Positions 1 to 10,709 of a stretch of 64,000 bases of DNA are shown piece by piece. Each line of letters begins with the position of its first letter. Within the stretch, counting starts at the first letter, position 1. The stretch spans positions 1,198,908 through 1,262,907 of the forward strand of contig NC_092033.1 in assembly GCF_042242105.1 (NCBI RefSeq). Direction: 5' to 3'. The stretch comes from Pempheris klunzingeri (taxonomy: Eukaryota > Chordata > Actinopteri > Acropomatiformes > Pempheridae). Below the pieces are notes generated by a model, which was given only the letters and a program-made list of their open reading frames with translations, searched no databases and had not been told where the DNA came from. The position numbers were made by a program, and so were the translations under genes.

Positions 1-1556
1 TTGCAGTGCATTCATGCAGATAGTTGTGTTGCAGAATGCTAAAGGTCTAAAGATGAGGCTGCTGTTCAGACTGTAAAGAAGAATCTGTGATTTGGGCTGT
101 ATGAGTCTGAATGACTTCACCTGGGCCCTGTGTGTTAAACAAATATTGTTTTTTATCCGAACTGACCCTTTAAACCACCAAAAACACACAATAACACAGA
201 CACACTGACTGATGGAGGCAGCAGCAGAGCAGCAGCTCCTGAGTCCTGTTCTCTAAAATCCCTGTTTTAGTGAATGTAGTCTGGTGTGTGTGCTGTTTGT
301 GGTTAAACCAAAAGGATCTTCCAGGTCTCTCTCTGTAGGGATCCTTTCAGGTTTACAGGTTTAACGTTCATAAAACACATTATTTTTCTCACACTGACGA
401 GGAGCTGGTGTTGGTGAGGAAAGAACAACGGTTGGCGGACAGCGAGGTGGTTTTCAGTGGGCGGCCTGCTGAAGGGCCCGAGGAGGTCACGTGATCAACA
501 GATCCCCTTGTGACGTCATAAAGAGAGCCCAACCTAAACGGAGCGTTTTCACTCAGATTTACTGAAAGATGGAGCAGCAGGACCAGAGCGAGGACGGTCT
601 CTGTCGTAGTCAGGCGCTCTGCAGGAACACCAGAGACACAGAGACATTAAAAAGTGCATTCAGCACCTTTAAAGAAGCAGCGGATGTGTTCAGTGTGCAG
701 CAAACAACCAGAAGCCAACACGGTTGATGTGTGTCGCACTTATGGCAGCCAACCACCACGTCCCACTTTGCGATGCATCCCTTTGTAGTTTGGGTGAATC
801 GACCCTTTAACCCTCAGACGGTGCTTTAAATAGGTGAGGACAGTCCAAACACAGAGACACGGTGTGGAGGAGGAGGCTGATGGATCGGAGCCCATTTTAA
901 ACCGCCGCCATCTTGACGCTGACGGCCAGGACGGCGAGGACACGACGCGCCAAAAGGTCTGCGTTTCCACTTGCGGCTCTGAGTGTGACTCTTTAACGAG
1001 CTGCACCGTCGGTCTGTGTCGGTGCTTCGCCTGTTTGGGCTGAAGCTGAACTTGGCCTCCTCCTCCTCCTCCTCCTCCTCCTCCTCCTCCTCCTACACAT
1101 CGGCAGAAGCTCACTGCAGCCACCAATCACCAATCACACTTTACTGCTTTAAAGGAAGAAGGTCCTCTCCCTAGCAACTCCTCATCAAAATACATAGATA
1201 GCGTTTTAAATCCGCGCTCGGCCACATTTCTCAGCGCTGATTTACAAATCCATTTAGCAGCATCTGCAGCCTTTTCTGCTCATAATCTGAGTGCATGTTT
1301 TAAGCTGCGGGAGGAAACTGTTACTTTAAATGACTGGCACGCATGACGTGGTGTCCTTGATTTTCCTGCTTGCACATGTCCTCTCTGTGTGTTATTATGC
1401 AGGCATCTGCTGTCAAGACTTCTTAAACTCATCGCAGCGTTCCTCCCGCTCTCCCCTCCACGCCATTCTCTCCACGCCGCCGCCCTGAGCTCATGAACAC
1501 ACACACACACACATATTTAACACACAGACGAGTGCAGGACGCACAGTGTGAAGCGT

Positions 1557-1590
<34 letters not shown>

Positions 1591-1955
1591 TGATGGGAGG
1601 TTGGTGAAGCTCCCTCAGGTGTTGGGGGGTCTGACTCAGGCCTACTGTCAGCCCCGCGGCGCCGCTCGTCTCCTCACATGCACCAAATCTGACGTTTTAC
1701 TGCTACTGTACCAACACAAATAACAGCAGGAGCAGATCTCAGCCTCCTCCGTTGGGTGCACGAGTGCAGCGCTTGTTCAAAACGCGCCGATCGCTGGCGG
1801 CGTTCTCGAGAAGCGCTCATCCACATGAATGTTTTCTTCACCTTTTATACCTCACTTCTGTTTTCCTACCTGGTCACGGCTAACAGCTAACAGCTAGCTA
1901 CTGTATGAAAGTGGACGTGTCCTCTGGTGTCTGAACAGTGAAACCTTAAAGCTGC
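1..1955. other. 5' flank without recognised gene
   Basis: Apart from the family A repeat at 129-355 this stretch holds only simple repeats: a CTC trinucleotide tract at 1056-1094 and CA tracts near 1498-1513 and 1557-1588. Open frames here are short, overlap on both strands and owe their length to the simple repeats. No splice pattern or known protein motif was recognised. Confidence 0.6.
129..355 (+). repeat. Family A dispersed repeat, copy A1
   Basis: This copy shares the family core with eight others in the window: a segment ending in the BamHI-like word GGATCCTTTC, preceded by ATCTTCCAGGTCTCTCTCTG and by CTGACTGATGGAGGCAGCAG. It is truncated on the right, just after the GGATCC word. Its left part contains ATATTGTTTTTTATCCGAAC followed by the word ACCCTTTAAA; copies A7 and A8 carry this segment in the opposite orientation relative to the core. 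Confidence 0.85.
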
Positions 1956-1965
1956 TTCCTCTCTA

Positions 1966-2668
1966 GTGTCCAGCAGGGGGCGACTCCACCGGCTCCAAAC
2001 AGGAAGTCTGATTGGATGGAAGTCAATGAGACAATGAGGCGACTTCTCTCCTGATTTATCAGCTCAGTGAACAGTTTCTGCTCTCAGTCTCTAGTTTACA
2101 GTCTTCTTCAGCACAGCAGGACGTTCATTTATGGTGCTTTTCCACTAGTACCGACTCGACTCCAAGCGAGCTGAGTCGAGCCAAAAATGTGACGTCACCA
2201 GACTGCAGGCCACTGATTGGCCAATCAGGGAGTGACGTCACTGGATGAGTCATGAAAGCGACTCGTTCACAAGAATCAAATCCTCCATTTTTAAAACAGT
2301 TTTTGTTATTTCTGTGAACGAGGTGAACGCCACCGGAGTTTCGTGCCGCCTTGCTACGACGACCCCCCACTTTGACGTGGTACGCAGCTGTAATGGAAAA
2401 CCACCGAAACTGAGTGGAGTCAAGTCGAGGCGGGTGGAGCTAAAACTGTGTGATGGAAAAGCGCCGTTAGTAAATTAGAGGAAGATACACCAGGAAGAGC
2501 AGGAGAAAGGCTGCCTAAACCTAACCAAACAGAGGCAGGTCACAAAAAAACACATCCGTCACCTCTGGCTCCAAAAAACGAAGATGGCTATAAAGCTACA
2601 CACAAGGCTTCGAGACGCTGGTCCACAAACCAACAGGTGACTTCACTGTGGCTACGCCCACTTTTTCT
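1966..2668 (+). repeat. Family C dispersed repeat, interrupted by a MITE
   Basis: The left part starts near CAGCAGGGGGCGACTCC and the right part ends near GGCTACGCCCACTTTTTC. Parts of the same unit occur at 38230-38690 and 30300-30610, with shared words such as TGATTTATCAGCTCAGTGAA, GGAAGATACACCAGGAAGAG and TCTGGCTCCAAAAAA. The copy is split by the element at 2132-2466. The family looks like one of the abundant non-coding repeats of fish genomes, which is recognition rather than proof. Confidence 0.75.
2132..2466 (+). mobile_element. MITE with GGYGCTTTTCC ends, TTA target duplication (family B)
   Basis: Terminal inverted repeats read TGGTGCTTTTCCA on the left and, on the opposite strand, CGGCGCTTTTCCA on the right. 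A TTA flanks each end (2129-2131 and 2467-2469). A second family C copy at about 38470-38490 lacks the insert and reads CATGTAGTAAATTA where this one reads CAT-TTA-element-TTA-GTAAATTA. The 3-base TTA duplication suggests a PIF/Harbinger-like non-autonomous element; no transposase is present. The interior carries two TGACGTCA-like words around a CCAATCAG palindrome. Confidence 0.75.
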
Positions 2669-2669
2669 T

Positions 2670-3458
2670 TCTCTCTTCATTTTATTTATTTTATTTTTCC
2701 TTGTTTTTTGGGACCTGGCTATATCCTGGAGCAAAACTGGTTGAATCACTCGTGCTTGAAATCCAAACCTGAACCCGAAACCTTCTTTAAGTACACAGGC
2801 AAGTAAACTTTTGGCTGTGTTACATTTATTATGAAACCTGAGTTACTTTGCTGATTCAACTTAATAATAAAAAATATGATCAACAAATAAATGAAGATGT
2901 GTTGTTAAGATAAAACTGTATTTTTGGTGCTTTGATTGTATTTTAGTGTTGATGTATTGTATTGCTGCTTTGCATAATGATCTTTACACCAGTTCTTATT
3001 TCTTATTTTGTTGCATGCACCATTATCAACATTACTAACTATGTTTAAATGTTTGTTTACTCTCCTGAAAACATTTAGTGGGACAGACCAAGTTCTACAG
3101 ACACTGAAGTGAAGAAACAAAGCAAGACAGATTAGAGGATTTCCACTTGACGGCTGTAAATGTAATTTCTGTTGGACTGTTTCTCTCTGAGTGATCCGAC
3201 CTTCAGTCCGACTGAACCGCACCACTGATTTATGTCTGTTGTTCTTTCAGGCTGGAAAACACTTCAGAAAAGCTTGTTGTTATCAGCAGCAGCAGCTCTG
3301 AACGGTGCCTCTGTAATTAGAGGAGCTAATTTGTGAGCTGCAGTCGTTATGGATGCCGGTTGTTAGTGGTTACCTGTTGTTATGGTTACCGTCTCCCTCT
3401 GTAACTGGCAACAAGACCTCAAGTACCACAGAGAGGGACTCAGCTCGGCTCCCGGTCT

Positions 3459-3515
<57 letters not shown>

Positions 3516-3558
3516 ACACTAGGATGGTTTAGACTGAAGGACGTTATGTGCAGTTAAT
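2670..3558. other. AT-rich intergenic DNA with CA microsatellite
   Basis: No gene was recognised. The only clear structure is an uninterrupted CA dinucleotide tract at 3461-3512. Confidence 0.6.
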
Positions 3559-3918
3559 TAAAGGGTAATTCTGACATTTCAAAACTGTCCACATCCTGGT
3601 GTGTGAGTGACTGGTAGGTAGTAAAAGTGTTGGAACTGGTCCAGTAGATCACCTCAGCCAGCAGACACCAAACGGGCTGCAATGGCTGCAACGTGATCCT
3701 TTGGGACAACTGCACCTGATCACAGTAGGTCCACTAAAAGAGCTTGTTTGATCCACTGACAGGCTCAGAGTGTTATTCTAAGTGTGTGACAGCATCATGG
3801 AAAGGATCCCTACAGAGAGAGACCTGGAAGATCCTTTTGGTTTAACCACAAACAGCACACACACCAGACTACATTCACTAAAACAGGGATTTTAGAGAAC
3901 AGGACTCAGGAGCTGCTG
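3559..3918 (-). repeat. Family A dispersed repeat, copy A2
   Basis: This is a long copy in reverse orientation. Its left edge contains AAAGGGTAATTCTGACATTT and ACATCCTGGTGTGTGAG, the terminal segment that copy A9 also carries at its far end in the opposite orientation. The family core follows, ending in the reverse complement of GAGTCCTGTTCTCTAAAATC. Confidence 0.85.
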
Positions 3919-3919
3919 A

Positions 3920-5520
3920 TAACAGTTCTTGATTAAGATAAGATAAGAAGAAATTCACAGTGTCACAGCAGTGAATTAGCAAAAATAAAAGAACAGCAGA
4001 AATAAACCTTCAGTAAAACAATAAATAAATAATACACTAATGGACAGAAATATACACATAAACACACACATGAGGAGGATCACAATGAAGAACACTTGAC
4101 TGTAATCCTGTGACACCTGTTCACCACAAATCAGGTGTGTTATTTCCTTACTAGCTTCCAAGACACCACAACGTGCTGCACACGTGCTAATGCTAATGCT
4201 AATGCTAATGCTGTGGCAGTGTATTGTGTTTTCTTAACAAACACAATCATAGAAATGTTTTATCACGCTTTAGTTTAGGAGCGTCCCAATGTTTTGTCGT
4301 TTAGGGAAGTATAATTCACAGGATGCAGAGCTGCACGTGAACACACCATAAAATCAGCTCGTACATTTGCACCAGTGCCTCCTCGGTCTCGTCCTCTCAC
4401 ATGTCTGCAGAAAGGGGATTTAAACACAAACATAATGTGCACACGCATTTACATATAATAGTACAAGAGCGGTAATCTCCCCCGTTGTTCACTCTTCCCG
4501 TCTCCTCCTCCCTCGGCAGGAAGCTACAGTTTCATTTTCTAGAGCCGTCGTCGTCGCCCGCATGACAAATATTATAAAGTTTATTGTAAAAACACCCTAA
4601 TGGCTGTATCCAGTGCGTGAAATCGCAGCGTTGCCAGTGGCCAGTCACACAGTGAGATGGATGTTGGTGAGTTATTATTCATGGCTGCGGTCTGAGGACA
4701 GAGCACTAATCCAGGGGCGGGGAGATGCACATAGTTCTTATCATGATGAGGCGGGAGCATTAGATAAGGAAAAGGATAAATATAGTGCTCGTGCTTTGTT
4801 TTCCTAATCCACCCACGGGGCTAAGAAACTAACCTTTTAAATAGGTCACCTTCTCTGCTTTTAGAAACCAACGCACTCAGGCTCTCTGTGTCCACTGGCT
4901 CTGAGTGTGTGTGTGTGTTGTCCTTTGTATGAGCCAGTTAGGGTTTTGGATGTTCAGAGCGACTGCAGTTTTAGCGGATCCTCAGTTAAAGGGTCAGTTT
5001 GCTCAAATAACAGAAAAAAAACTAAAATATAAAATTCAAATCAGTTATTTTTAGTGATTACTGTAATTTGGGATCTACTTTTGTCACGTCTGATCTCAGC
5101 TGGTGAATAAAAATGCATCATAACCTTTGTGAAAACTAGCATGCTAACAAACGATCATGTGGTCTTCAGTCTTTGTCGCAGCAGTAGTAAGATATTCAGG
5201 TAATATTCAGAGAAAAGAGACTAAAGGGAAGAAAGAAAGTCGGAAATTCTGAAAATTCAGCTGTTTATGATAATATATGTAAGATAATAATATTCTGAGT
5301 GTTTCCTCGTCGCTAAATATCTTAAAGTATAATCTGACGAGGTCGGCGACGATGAAGTCGATCCGACGACGTAAACTGAAGTGACGTAATTCTTTATCGC
5401 AGAAAAGTTTGTTTCTCGTTAAGCTCCGACTTAAATCTCACAAATTTACAACTTTATAATCTGACGGTTTCTTTTCTCATAAATTTACGACTTTAATCCC
5501 GGAGAATAATCCGTAAAATG
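3920..5520. other. Intergenic DNA without recognised gene
   Basis: The stretch is AT-rich with short unrelated open frames. TGCTAA is repeated a few times near 4187-4210. No splice sites, RNA genes or conserved domains were recognised. Confidence 0.55.
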
Positions 5521-5521
5521 G

Positions 5522-5652
5522 TAGGCAGGTATGGGACCAGCATGCACCTGGGTCGGCCTGTGTGTGTTTTTCTGACCAGTTTGCTTGTTTTTTAAAAAAA
5601 AATAAAAACATGGACTTCTGTTGCCTACATACCCACAATGCATGAGGATTTG
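5522..5652 (+). repeat. Direct repeat, left copy (partner 6780-6920)
   Basis: The block beginning GCAGGTATGGGACCAGCATG and ending near GACTTCTGTTGCCTACATAC recurs about 1.26 kb downstream in the same orientation, with small A-tract and 18-base differences. It could be two copies of an unnamed interspersed repeat or a local duplication. Confidence 0.85.
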
Positions 5653-5984
5653 AAGAGCCAGGCTAGCAGTTTCCCTCTGCTGTCAGTCTTTATGCTAAGC
5701 TAGGCTAACCACGCTGTATTTGTCACATTCTGTAACCGTACGGACTGGACATAGTTTATACCGTAAAGACAGTTTTGATCACTTGCTGTTTCACCGCTCG
5801 AGTTTATTTACCATTTAGAAAGACAGACTCATCAGTCTTGTCTCTTGTTTTTTGGACTTTGCACGTTAAGGGGGGCTCTACTACGCTATGAGTCCAGACA
5901 GGCTCCATCTTTAGTGTGTTTTAGGCCCGTTTGTCTGTCTTTGTACTGTGTTTTGTGCGTTTTTATCCATTTTTGGAGATGGTC

Positions 5985-6029
5985 AAAGATGAATTTCAGA
6001 CAATAAAGGTTTATCTATCTATCTATCTT
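5985..6029 (+). mobile_element. LINE/SINE 3' tail ending in TATC repeats
   Basis: The words GAATTTCAGACAATAAAGG are followed by a short TATC run. This is the usual shape of the 3' end of fish non-LTR retroelements. Only the tail is visible; the body is missing or too decayed to see. Confidence 0.5.
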
Positions 6030-6779
6030 AAAGGAGCTCTTAATAATAAACAGCTCCACCTCTGGGATCAGAATCAGCACTGAGGTGTTCTTGTTGGATA
6101 AACTCTACAAAAATCAGTGATTTCAGAGAGTTAAAGTGTTGTTGAACAGGAGGATGACTGGAGTCTTTCTGAGCATCATGAATGAAAGTGTGTGTGTGTG
6201 TGTGTGTGTGAGGAGGTAAAGAAAGGCCCCGTCCATCTCCTTCAAAGCCGGCAGGACGAGGAAGCATCCGGACAAACAGCAGCGAGAGCGCAGAGTGTGG
6301 CCCCGGGGCCCTCGCCTCGCCTCGGACACAAAGGCAACACAAAAAAACGGGGTCAGAAAATGAAAGCGAGGCGTCCGCGGAGCTGGTCGAGCGGAAGCTG
6401 GTCTTTGTGCTCGGCTGTAAGGAAATGGATTTGTGTGCATTAAGGCCGCGTGCACACATGTGCTGCCGCCTGGACTCACACCGACGGTCCCGTGTTACAC
6501 AAGACGTGAAGTGAAAGAGTGCAAACGTGGCGCTGACGGTGAAGTCAGACGTGAAGACATCCAAACACGCTCTTATTGTTCTGTTAACACTCAGTTTGCA
6601 GCTAAAACATGAAAATCTTTGTGTGTATTTCTGCCAGAAGTCGTGTTAGAGACACATTTCTAGTTATTTCTCTACTTGAATTGCTTTCTTGTTTCGCATA
6701 TTTGGTTTTTTTTTTATGTTGTTGTTGCGTTTTTGTTTCCTGTCTGTGTGAGGTCACACATGATGTCACACAGGTAGGT
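6030..6779. other. Intergenic DNA with GT microsatellite
   Basis: It contains a GT tract at 6188-6210. Overlapping open frames on both strands have no recognisable motif. Nothing else can be supported. Confidence 0.5.
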
Positions 6780-6920
6780 AGGCAGGTATGGGACCAGCAT
6801 GCACCTGGGTCGGCCTGTGTGTGTTTTTTCTGACCAGTTTGCTTGTGTTTTTAAAAAAAAATAAAATAAAAACACTGACATTTTGAATGGACTTCTGTTG
6901 CCTACATACCCATGATGCAC
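6780..6920 (+). repeat. Direct repeat, right copy (partner 5522-5652)
   Basis: This is the second copy of the GGTATGGGACCAGCATGCAC block. It differs from the first mainly by a longer A-rich stretch and about 18 extra bases before GGACTTCTGTTGCC. Confidence 0.85.
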
Positions 6921-7283
6921 CTGTGGCCCTTTAACTCAATCCTTTTCTCATGATGTGATGTGTGCGTCCTCTTACCTGCAGAATCCCCAGAGCTTGACCA
7001 GGTAAAACACCTGCTCATCAGTAACCAATCAGAGGACAGGACACACCATCAACAACAAGTGGAGCAGTTTAAAATGAGTTCATCCAAAGTGTTTTCTCAG
7101 GATGACAGTAAGGTTAAAACCACATCCTGTCGTAACCGTAGCAACAGGAAACAGAAAAGCAGGTGATGGAGACACTGTGCTCACATGACCCTTAAAAAGT
7201 AGAAACAACCCTTTAGTCACATCTGTTCTTCTTCTAAAAAGATGAAAAGTCAAATTCAGAAGCCACTTTGTTGTTATAAACCC

Positions 7284-7377
7284 AGAACAGAGAGGGAGGG
7301 GGGAGGGAGGGGGAGGAGAGAGAGGCAGAGGGAGGGACAGAGAGAGAGAGAGAGAGAGCATGGGAGGGGGGAGGATG
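7284..7377 (+). repeat. Purine (GA/G-run) tract upstream of kcna5
   Basis: About 94 bases are almost entirely A and G on the + strand, with several runs of three to six G and an alternating GA stretch, broken only by a few C. It lies about 400 bases upstream of the channel start codon. Such tracts can adopt triplex or quadruplex forms and are common in promoters; a regulatory role here is inference. Confidence 0.75.
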
Positions 7378-7523
7378 ACAGCTTGTCTCACATCCACAGA
7401 CATTTTCTGAGGCAGCTAAACGGTCTGAACAGCACTTTTGACGTCAGGAGCGATCATCACAGCCTACTCTCTCATCCGGGTCCTCTGGTCCTCCTCTGCT
7501 GGCTTCAGTGTTCACTCCATCCT

Positions 7524-7554
<31 letters not shown>

Positions 7555-7597
7555 TTTCAGCCTTACCCACAGCACCCACAGCACCCACAGCACCCAC
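7524..7597 (+). repeat. CAG tract and CCCACAGCA tandem in kcna5 leader
   Basis: Ten uninterrupted CAG triplets (7524-7553) are followed by about three and a half copies of a 9-base unit, CCCACAGCA (7566-7597). Both lie in the likely 5' leader of the channel gene. They make open frames in several registers upstream of the true start, which I read as a consequence of the repeats rather than as coding. Confidence 0.8.
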
Positions 7598-7772
7598 CGA
7601 CACATATGCGCACATGTGAAGCGGAGCCGCGGCTGCAGGAGCTCCGGTCGCCTCCATCTGCTGCGGATTATTCCTGAACTTTCTCCTCCCTGGAAGCGTC
7701 GGAGAGGATGTTTGCGTTCCAGATCAACAAGTCTCTTTTGGTTTTCGCGCATTAACCGTGGATGGCTGCGGG

Positions 7773-9539
7773 ATGGAGATAGCCTTGGTGAGTTTTGAGA
7801 ACGGCGGCGCCAAAGGGAGCGGTGGTGGTGGTGGTGGAGGTGGAGGTGGAGGTGGGGGAGGAGGGGGCAACAATGCCGAGGAGAGCTGCCGGAACGCGCT
7901 GGATGTCCCTCAGCCTGGCTTCGTTCAAAGTGGACTCGGGGAGGACTACGGTAAGGAGCTGAACACCCGGGGCAGCCCCCACCAGCAGCAGCACCTTCAT
8001 CATCATCATCATCAGCAGCAGCAGCAGCAGAGCCCCTGGAAAATCAACGACATGAACAACACTTTCAGCTGCAGCGAGAACGCCATGGATGCGCTTTTAC
8101 GCGCGGACCACAGCCCGCATCTGTTCGACGAGGACCTGCTGGACATGGACATGGACACGGAGAGCAACGAGAGGGTGCTCATCAACATAGCCGGGCTCAG
8201 GTACGAGACCCAGCTGGGCACCCTCAACCAGTTCCCCGACACTTTGCTGGGGGACCCCGCCAAGAGGATAAAATACTTCGACCCGCTCCGGAACGAGTAC
8301 TTTTTCGACCGCAACAGGCCGAGTTTTGACGGGATTTTGTATTTCTATCAGTCGGGGGGGAAGATCCGGAGACCTGTCAACGTGTCCATCGATGTGTTCG
8401 CGGATGAGATTAGGTTTTATCAGCTGGGGGAGGAGGCCATGGAGAGGTTCCGTGAGGATGAGGGCTTTATAAAGGAGGAGGAGAAGCCGCTGCCTCAGAA
8501 TGAGTTCCAGAAGCAGGTCTGGCTCATCTTTGAGTACCCGGAGAGCTCCAGTCCGGCTCGGGGCATCGCCATCGTGTCTGTGATTGTCATCACCATATCC
8601 ATCATCACCTTCTGCCTGGAGACGCTGCCAGAGTTCAGGGATGAGAGGGAGCTGCCGGTCACCAGCCGGATGGACAACAGCACCGCGCCCCGGCCCTCCC
8701 TCACCTTCACGGACCCCTTCTTCATCATAGAGACCACGTGCGTCATCTGGTTCACTTTCGAGCTGTTCGTGCGCTTCTTCGCGTGCCCCAGCAAGTCGGA
8801 GTTCTCCAAGACCATCATGAACATCATCGACATCATGTCCATCATGCCTTACTTCATCACAGTGGGCACGGAGCTGGCGGAGCAGCAGGGCCAGGAGCAC
8901 CAGAACGGGCAGCAGGCCATGTCTCTGGCCATCCTCAGGGTCATCCGCCTGGTCCGGGTCTTCCGCATCTTCAAGCTCTCCAGACACTCCAAGGGGCTCC
9001 AGATCCTGGGGCAGACCCTGAAAGCCAGCATGCGGGAGCTGGGCCTCCTCATCTTCTTCCTCTTCATCGGAGTCATCCTCTTCTCCAGCGCCGTGTACTT
9101 CGCGGAGGCGGACGAGCCCGAGTCTCACTTCTCCAGCATCCCGGACGCCTTCTGGTGGGCCGTGGTCACCATGACGACCGTGGGCTACGGCGACATGAGG
9201 CCGGTGACCGTGGGAGGGAAGATCGTGGGCTCGCTGTGCGCCATCGCCGGAGTGCTGACCATCGCGCTGCCGGTGCCGGTCATCGTGTCCAACTTCAACT
9301 ACTTCTACCACCGGGAGACGGACCAGGACCAGTCCTCCCTGAAGGACGAGCCCAACAGCGGCCGCGCGAGCCCCGAGCTGAAGCGCAAGGGCAGCAAGTC
9401 GTCCACCAAGTCTCAGGACGTGGAGAACAACGACGCGGCCGCTTCGGTGGAGAAGGCGAACATCAAGGCGAACAGCAGCATGGACTTCAAGAGGTCCCTT
9501 TACGCTTTCTGCTTGGACACGCGGGAGACCGACCTGTAG
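7773..9539 (+). CDS. kcna5: Voltage-gated potassium channel, Kv1.5 type
   Basis: This gene encodes the pore-forming subunit of a Shaker-family delayed-rectifier potassium channel, which acts as a plasma-membrane tetramer. The 588-residue protein starts MEIALV, as Kv1.5 proteins do, and ends in the PDZ ligand ETDL (585-588), which separates it from Kv1.1-Kv1.4 types. The N-terminus is low complexity: 16 glycines, then histidine and glutamine runs. The T1 tetramerisation domain covers about 134-225. S1-S6 follow, with an NST glycosylation site in the S1-S2 loop. S4 carries R389, R392, R395, R398, K401 and R404, the selectivity filter is TVGYGD (469-474), and S6 holds PVP (500-502). The coding region has no intron, as is usual for Kv1 genes. 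An in-frame GTG at 7758 would add five residues, but the ATG at 7773, with purine at -3 and G at +4, is the start. No other kcna gene is in the window. Confidence 0.96.
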   Translation: MEIALVSFENGGAKGSGGGGGGGGGGGGGGGGNNAEESCRNALDVPQPGFVQSGLGEDYGKELNTRGSPHQQQHLHHHHHQQQQQQSPWKINDMNNTFSCSENAMDALLRADHSPHLFDEDLLDMDMDTESNERVLINIAGLRYETQLGTLNQFPDTLLGDPAKRIKYFDPLRNEYFFDRNRPSFDGILYFYQSGGKIRRPVNVSIDVFADEIRFYQLGEEAMERFREDEGFIKEEEKPLPQNEFQKQVWLIFEYPESSSPARGIAIVSVIVITISIITFCLETLPEFRDERELPVTSRMDNSTAPRPSLTFTDPFFIIETTCVIWFTFELFVRFFACPSKSEFSKTIMNIIDIMSIMPYFITVGTELAEQQGQEHQNGQQAMSLAILRVIRLVRVFRIFKLSRHSKGLQILGQTLKASMRELGLLIFFLFIGVILFSSAVYFAEADEPESHFSSIPDAFWWAVVTMTTVGYGDMRPVTVGGKIVGSLCAIAGVLTIALPVPVIVSNFNYFYHRETDQDQSSLKDEPNSGRASPELKRKGSKSSTKSQDVENNDAAASVEKANIKANSSMDFKRSLYAFCLDTRETDL

Positions 9540-9576
9540 TCTCTCTCCAAAACTATTAGAGCCCATAGTTGTGTAG

Positions 9577-9582
9577 AATAAA
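9577..9582 (+). terminator. Candidate kcna5 poly(A) signal
   Basis: AATAAA lies 38 bases after the channel stop codon. A second AATAAA is at 10131-10136. Vertebrate Kv1 transcripts often have long 3' UTRs, so the distal site may be used as well. Confidence 0.4.
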
Positions 9583-10705
9583 CCCCGTTAATGGGCTCTT
9601 AAGTCTTTGCGCACAGCGGCGGAGGATCAACACACTGCAATCCTGAAAAGTTTTAAGAGCGGCGGGGCTGATTTATAAAAAGCACATTTTAATCCCCCTC
9701 ATCTGGTGAGCACATCCGTTAGTGGACACACCGAGGAGCCGTGGACGGAGCACGGTGCATGTGATGCAACACAGTTCACCCCCTTTACAGTGGGAACACC
9801 TCCACAACATGACATGAGACTCATGGGTGAATTAGAGACAGGACAGTAGGACCCTCTGCTGCTGCTGCAGAGCATCAAGGACGAGCAGGACTTGGAATAA
9901 TTACTTGACATCGCCAGAGGATTAACAGGACCGAGCACCCTCTTGTACATAAGGCAGGAACAGTCCACATTCAGTAGTGACACAAGAGAAGATTTTATTT
10001 TTCGTACCTCCCCTACAGTTAGTCATTATGTTTACGCTGAGAAGTGGCAGCAGATGTGTACATATGTCCCACAGGCCTCTGTCTGATCTGGATCACGGTG
10101 TTATTGTAGACTTGGTGAGAAGAAAAGTCAAATAAAACCAGTGTATTTTTGAGCCGCAGACACCTGTCCTCCTCCACTCAGGTTCTGTCCCAGCAGTGAC
10201 ACTCTCTCCTGGCGCTGCACACGTTCAACCACAGCCTTGTTTGTGATTATTTCAAACTAAAGAACACTTTTTAAGAAGAAGAAGGACTTTGAATATGGAA
10301 GTATGTAAAGTGAGGGAATGACACCCAGGAAAAGAGGACAGCGCAGAGACCATCTGGAGAGACCAAGCAACACAGACACCAGGTCAGTGTCGCTTCTCTG
10401 TCGGCACCTTTGGGCTTTAAAATGTGCCTTTTGTTTGCTTCCTGCAGGTGAGAGCTGAGTTTTGGCGCTAATGTTCCTCCATGTGGTGAAGAACAGCTCC
10501 TCATGTACGGAGGGACGTTAGGGCCAAAGTTCAGCCCTCAGTCTTTATTCTAACGAGGTCTGACAACCTGCTGTGTGACCTGATGTGAACGTCCACACTG
10601 GAGGTGAAGAGGACTGTTTGAATGTGGAGGTCAGGACGAGAGGCAGAGATAGTAAAGACTGAAAAAAGGGACCAATCACAGCAAGAAGTGGGTGTGATGT
10701 CACTC
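9583..10705. other. Probable kcna5 3' UTR and downstream DNA
   Basis: No second gene was recognised. The first 550 bases may be 3' UTR if the AATAAA at 10131 is used. The rest is ordinary intergenic sequence without visible repeats. Confidence 0.45.
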
Positions 10706-10709
10706 ACAG

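Noticed and set aside
6040-6564. 174-codon reverse frame
   Set aside because: It crosses a CA/GT microsatellite, overlaps other frames and has no known motif.
7242-7752. Upstream coding gene with a polyglutamine stretch
   Set aside because: Several overlapping frames exist only because of the CAG and CCCACAGCA repeats; no homology was recognised. A small upstream frame in the kcna5 leader cannot be excluded.
8097-9566. 489-codon reverse-strand frame and a 273-codon + strand frame over kcna5
   Set aside because: Both are shadows of the GC-rich channel coding region; the kcna5 frame has all expected motifs.
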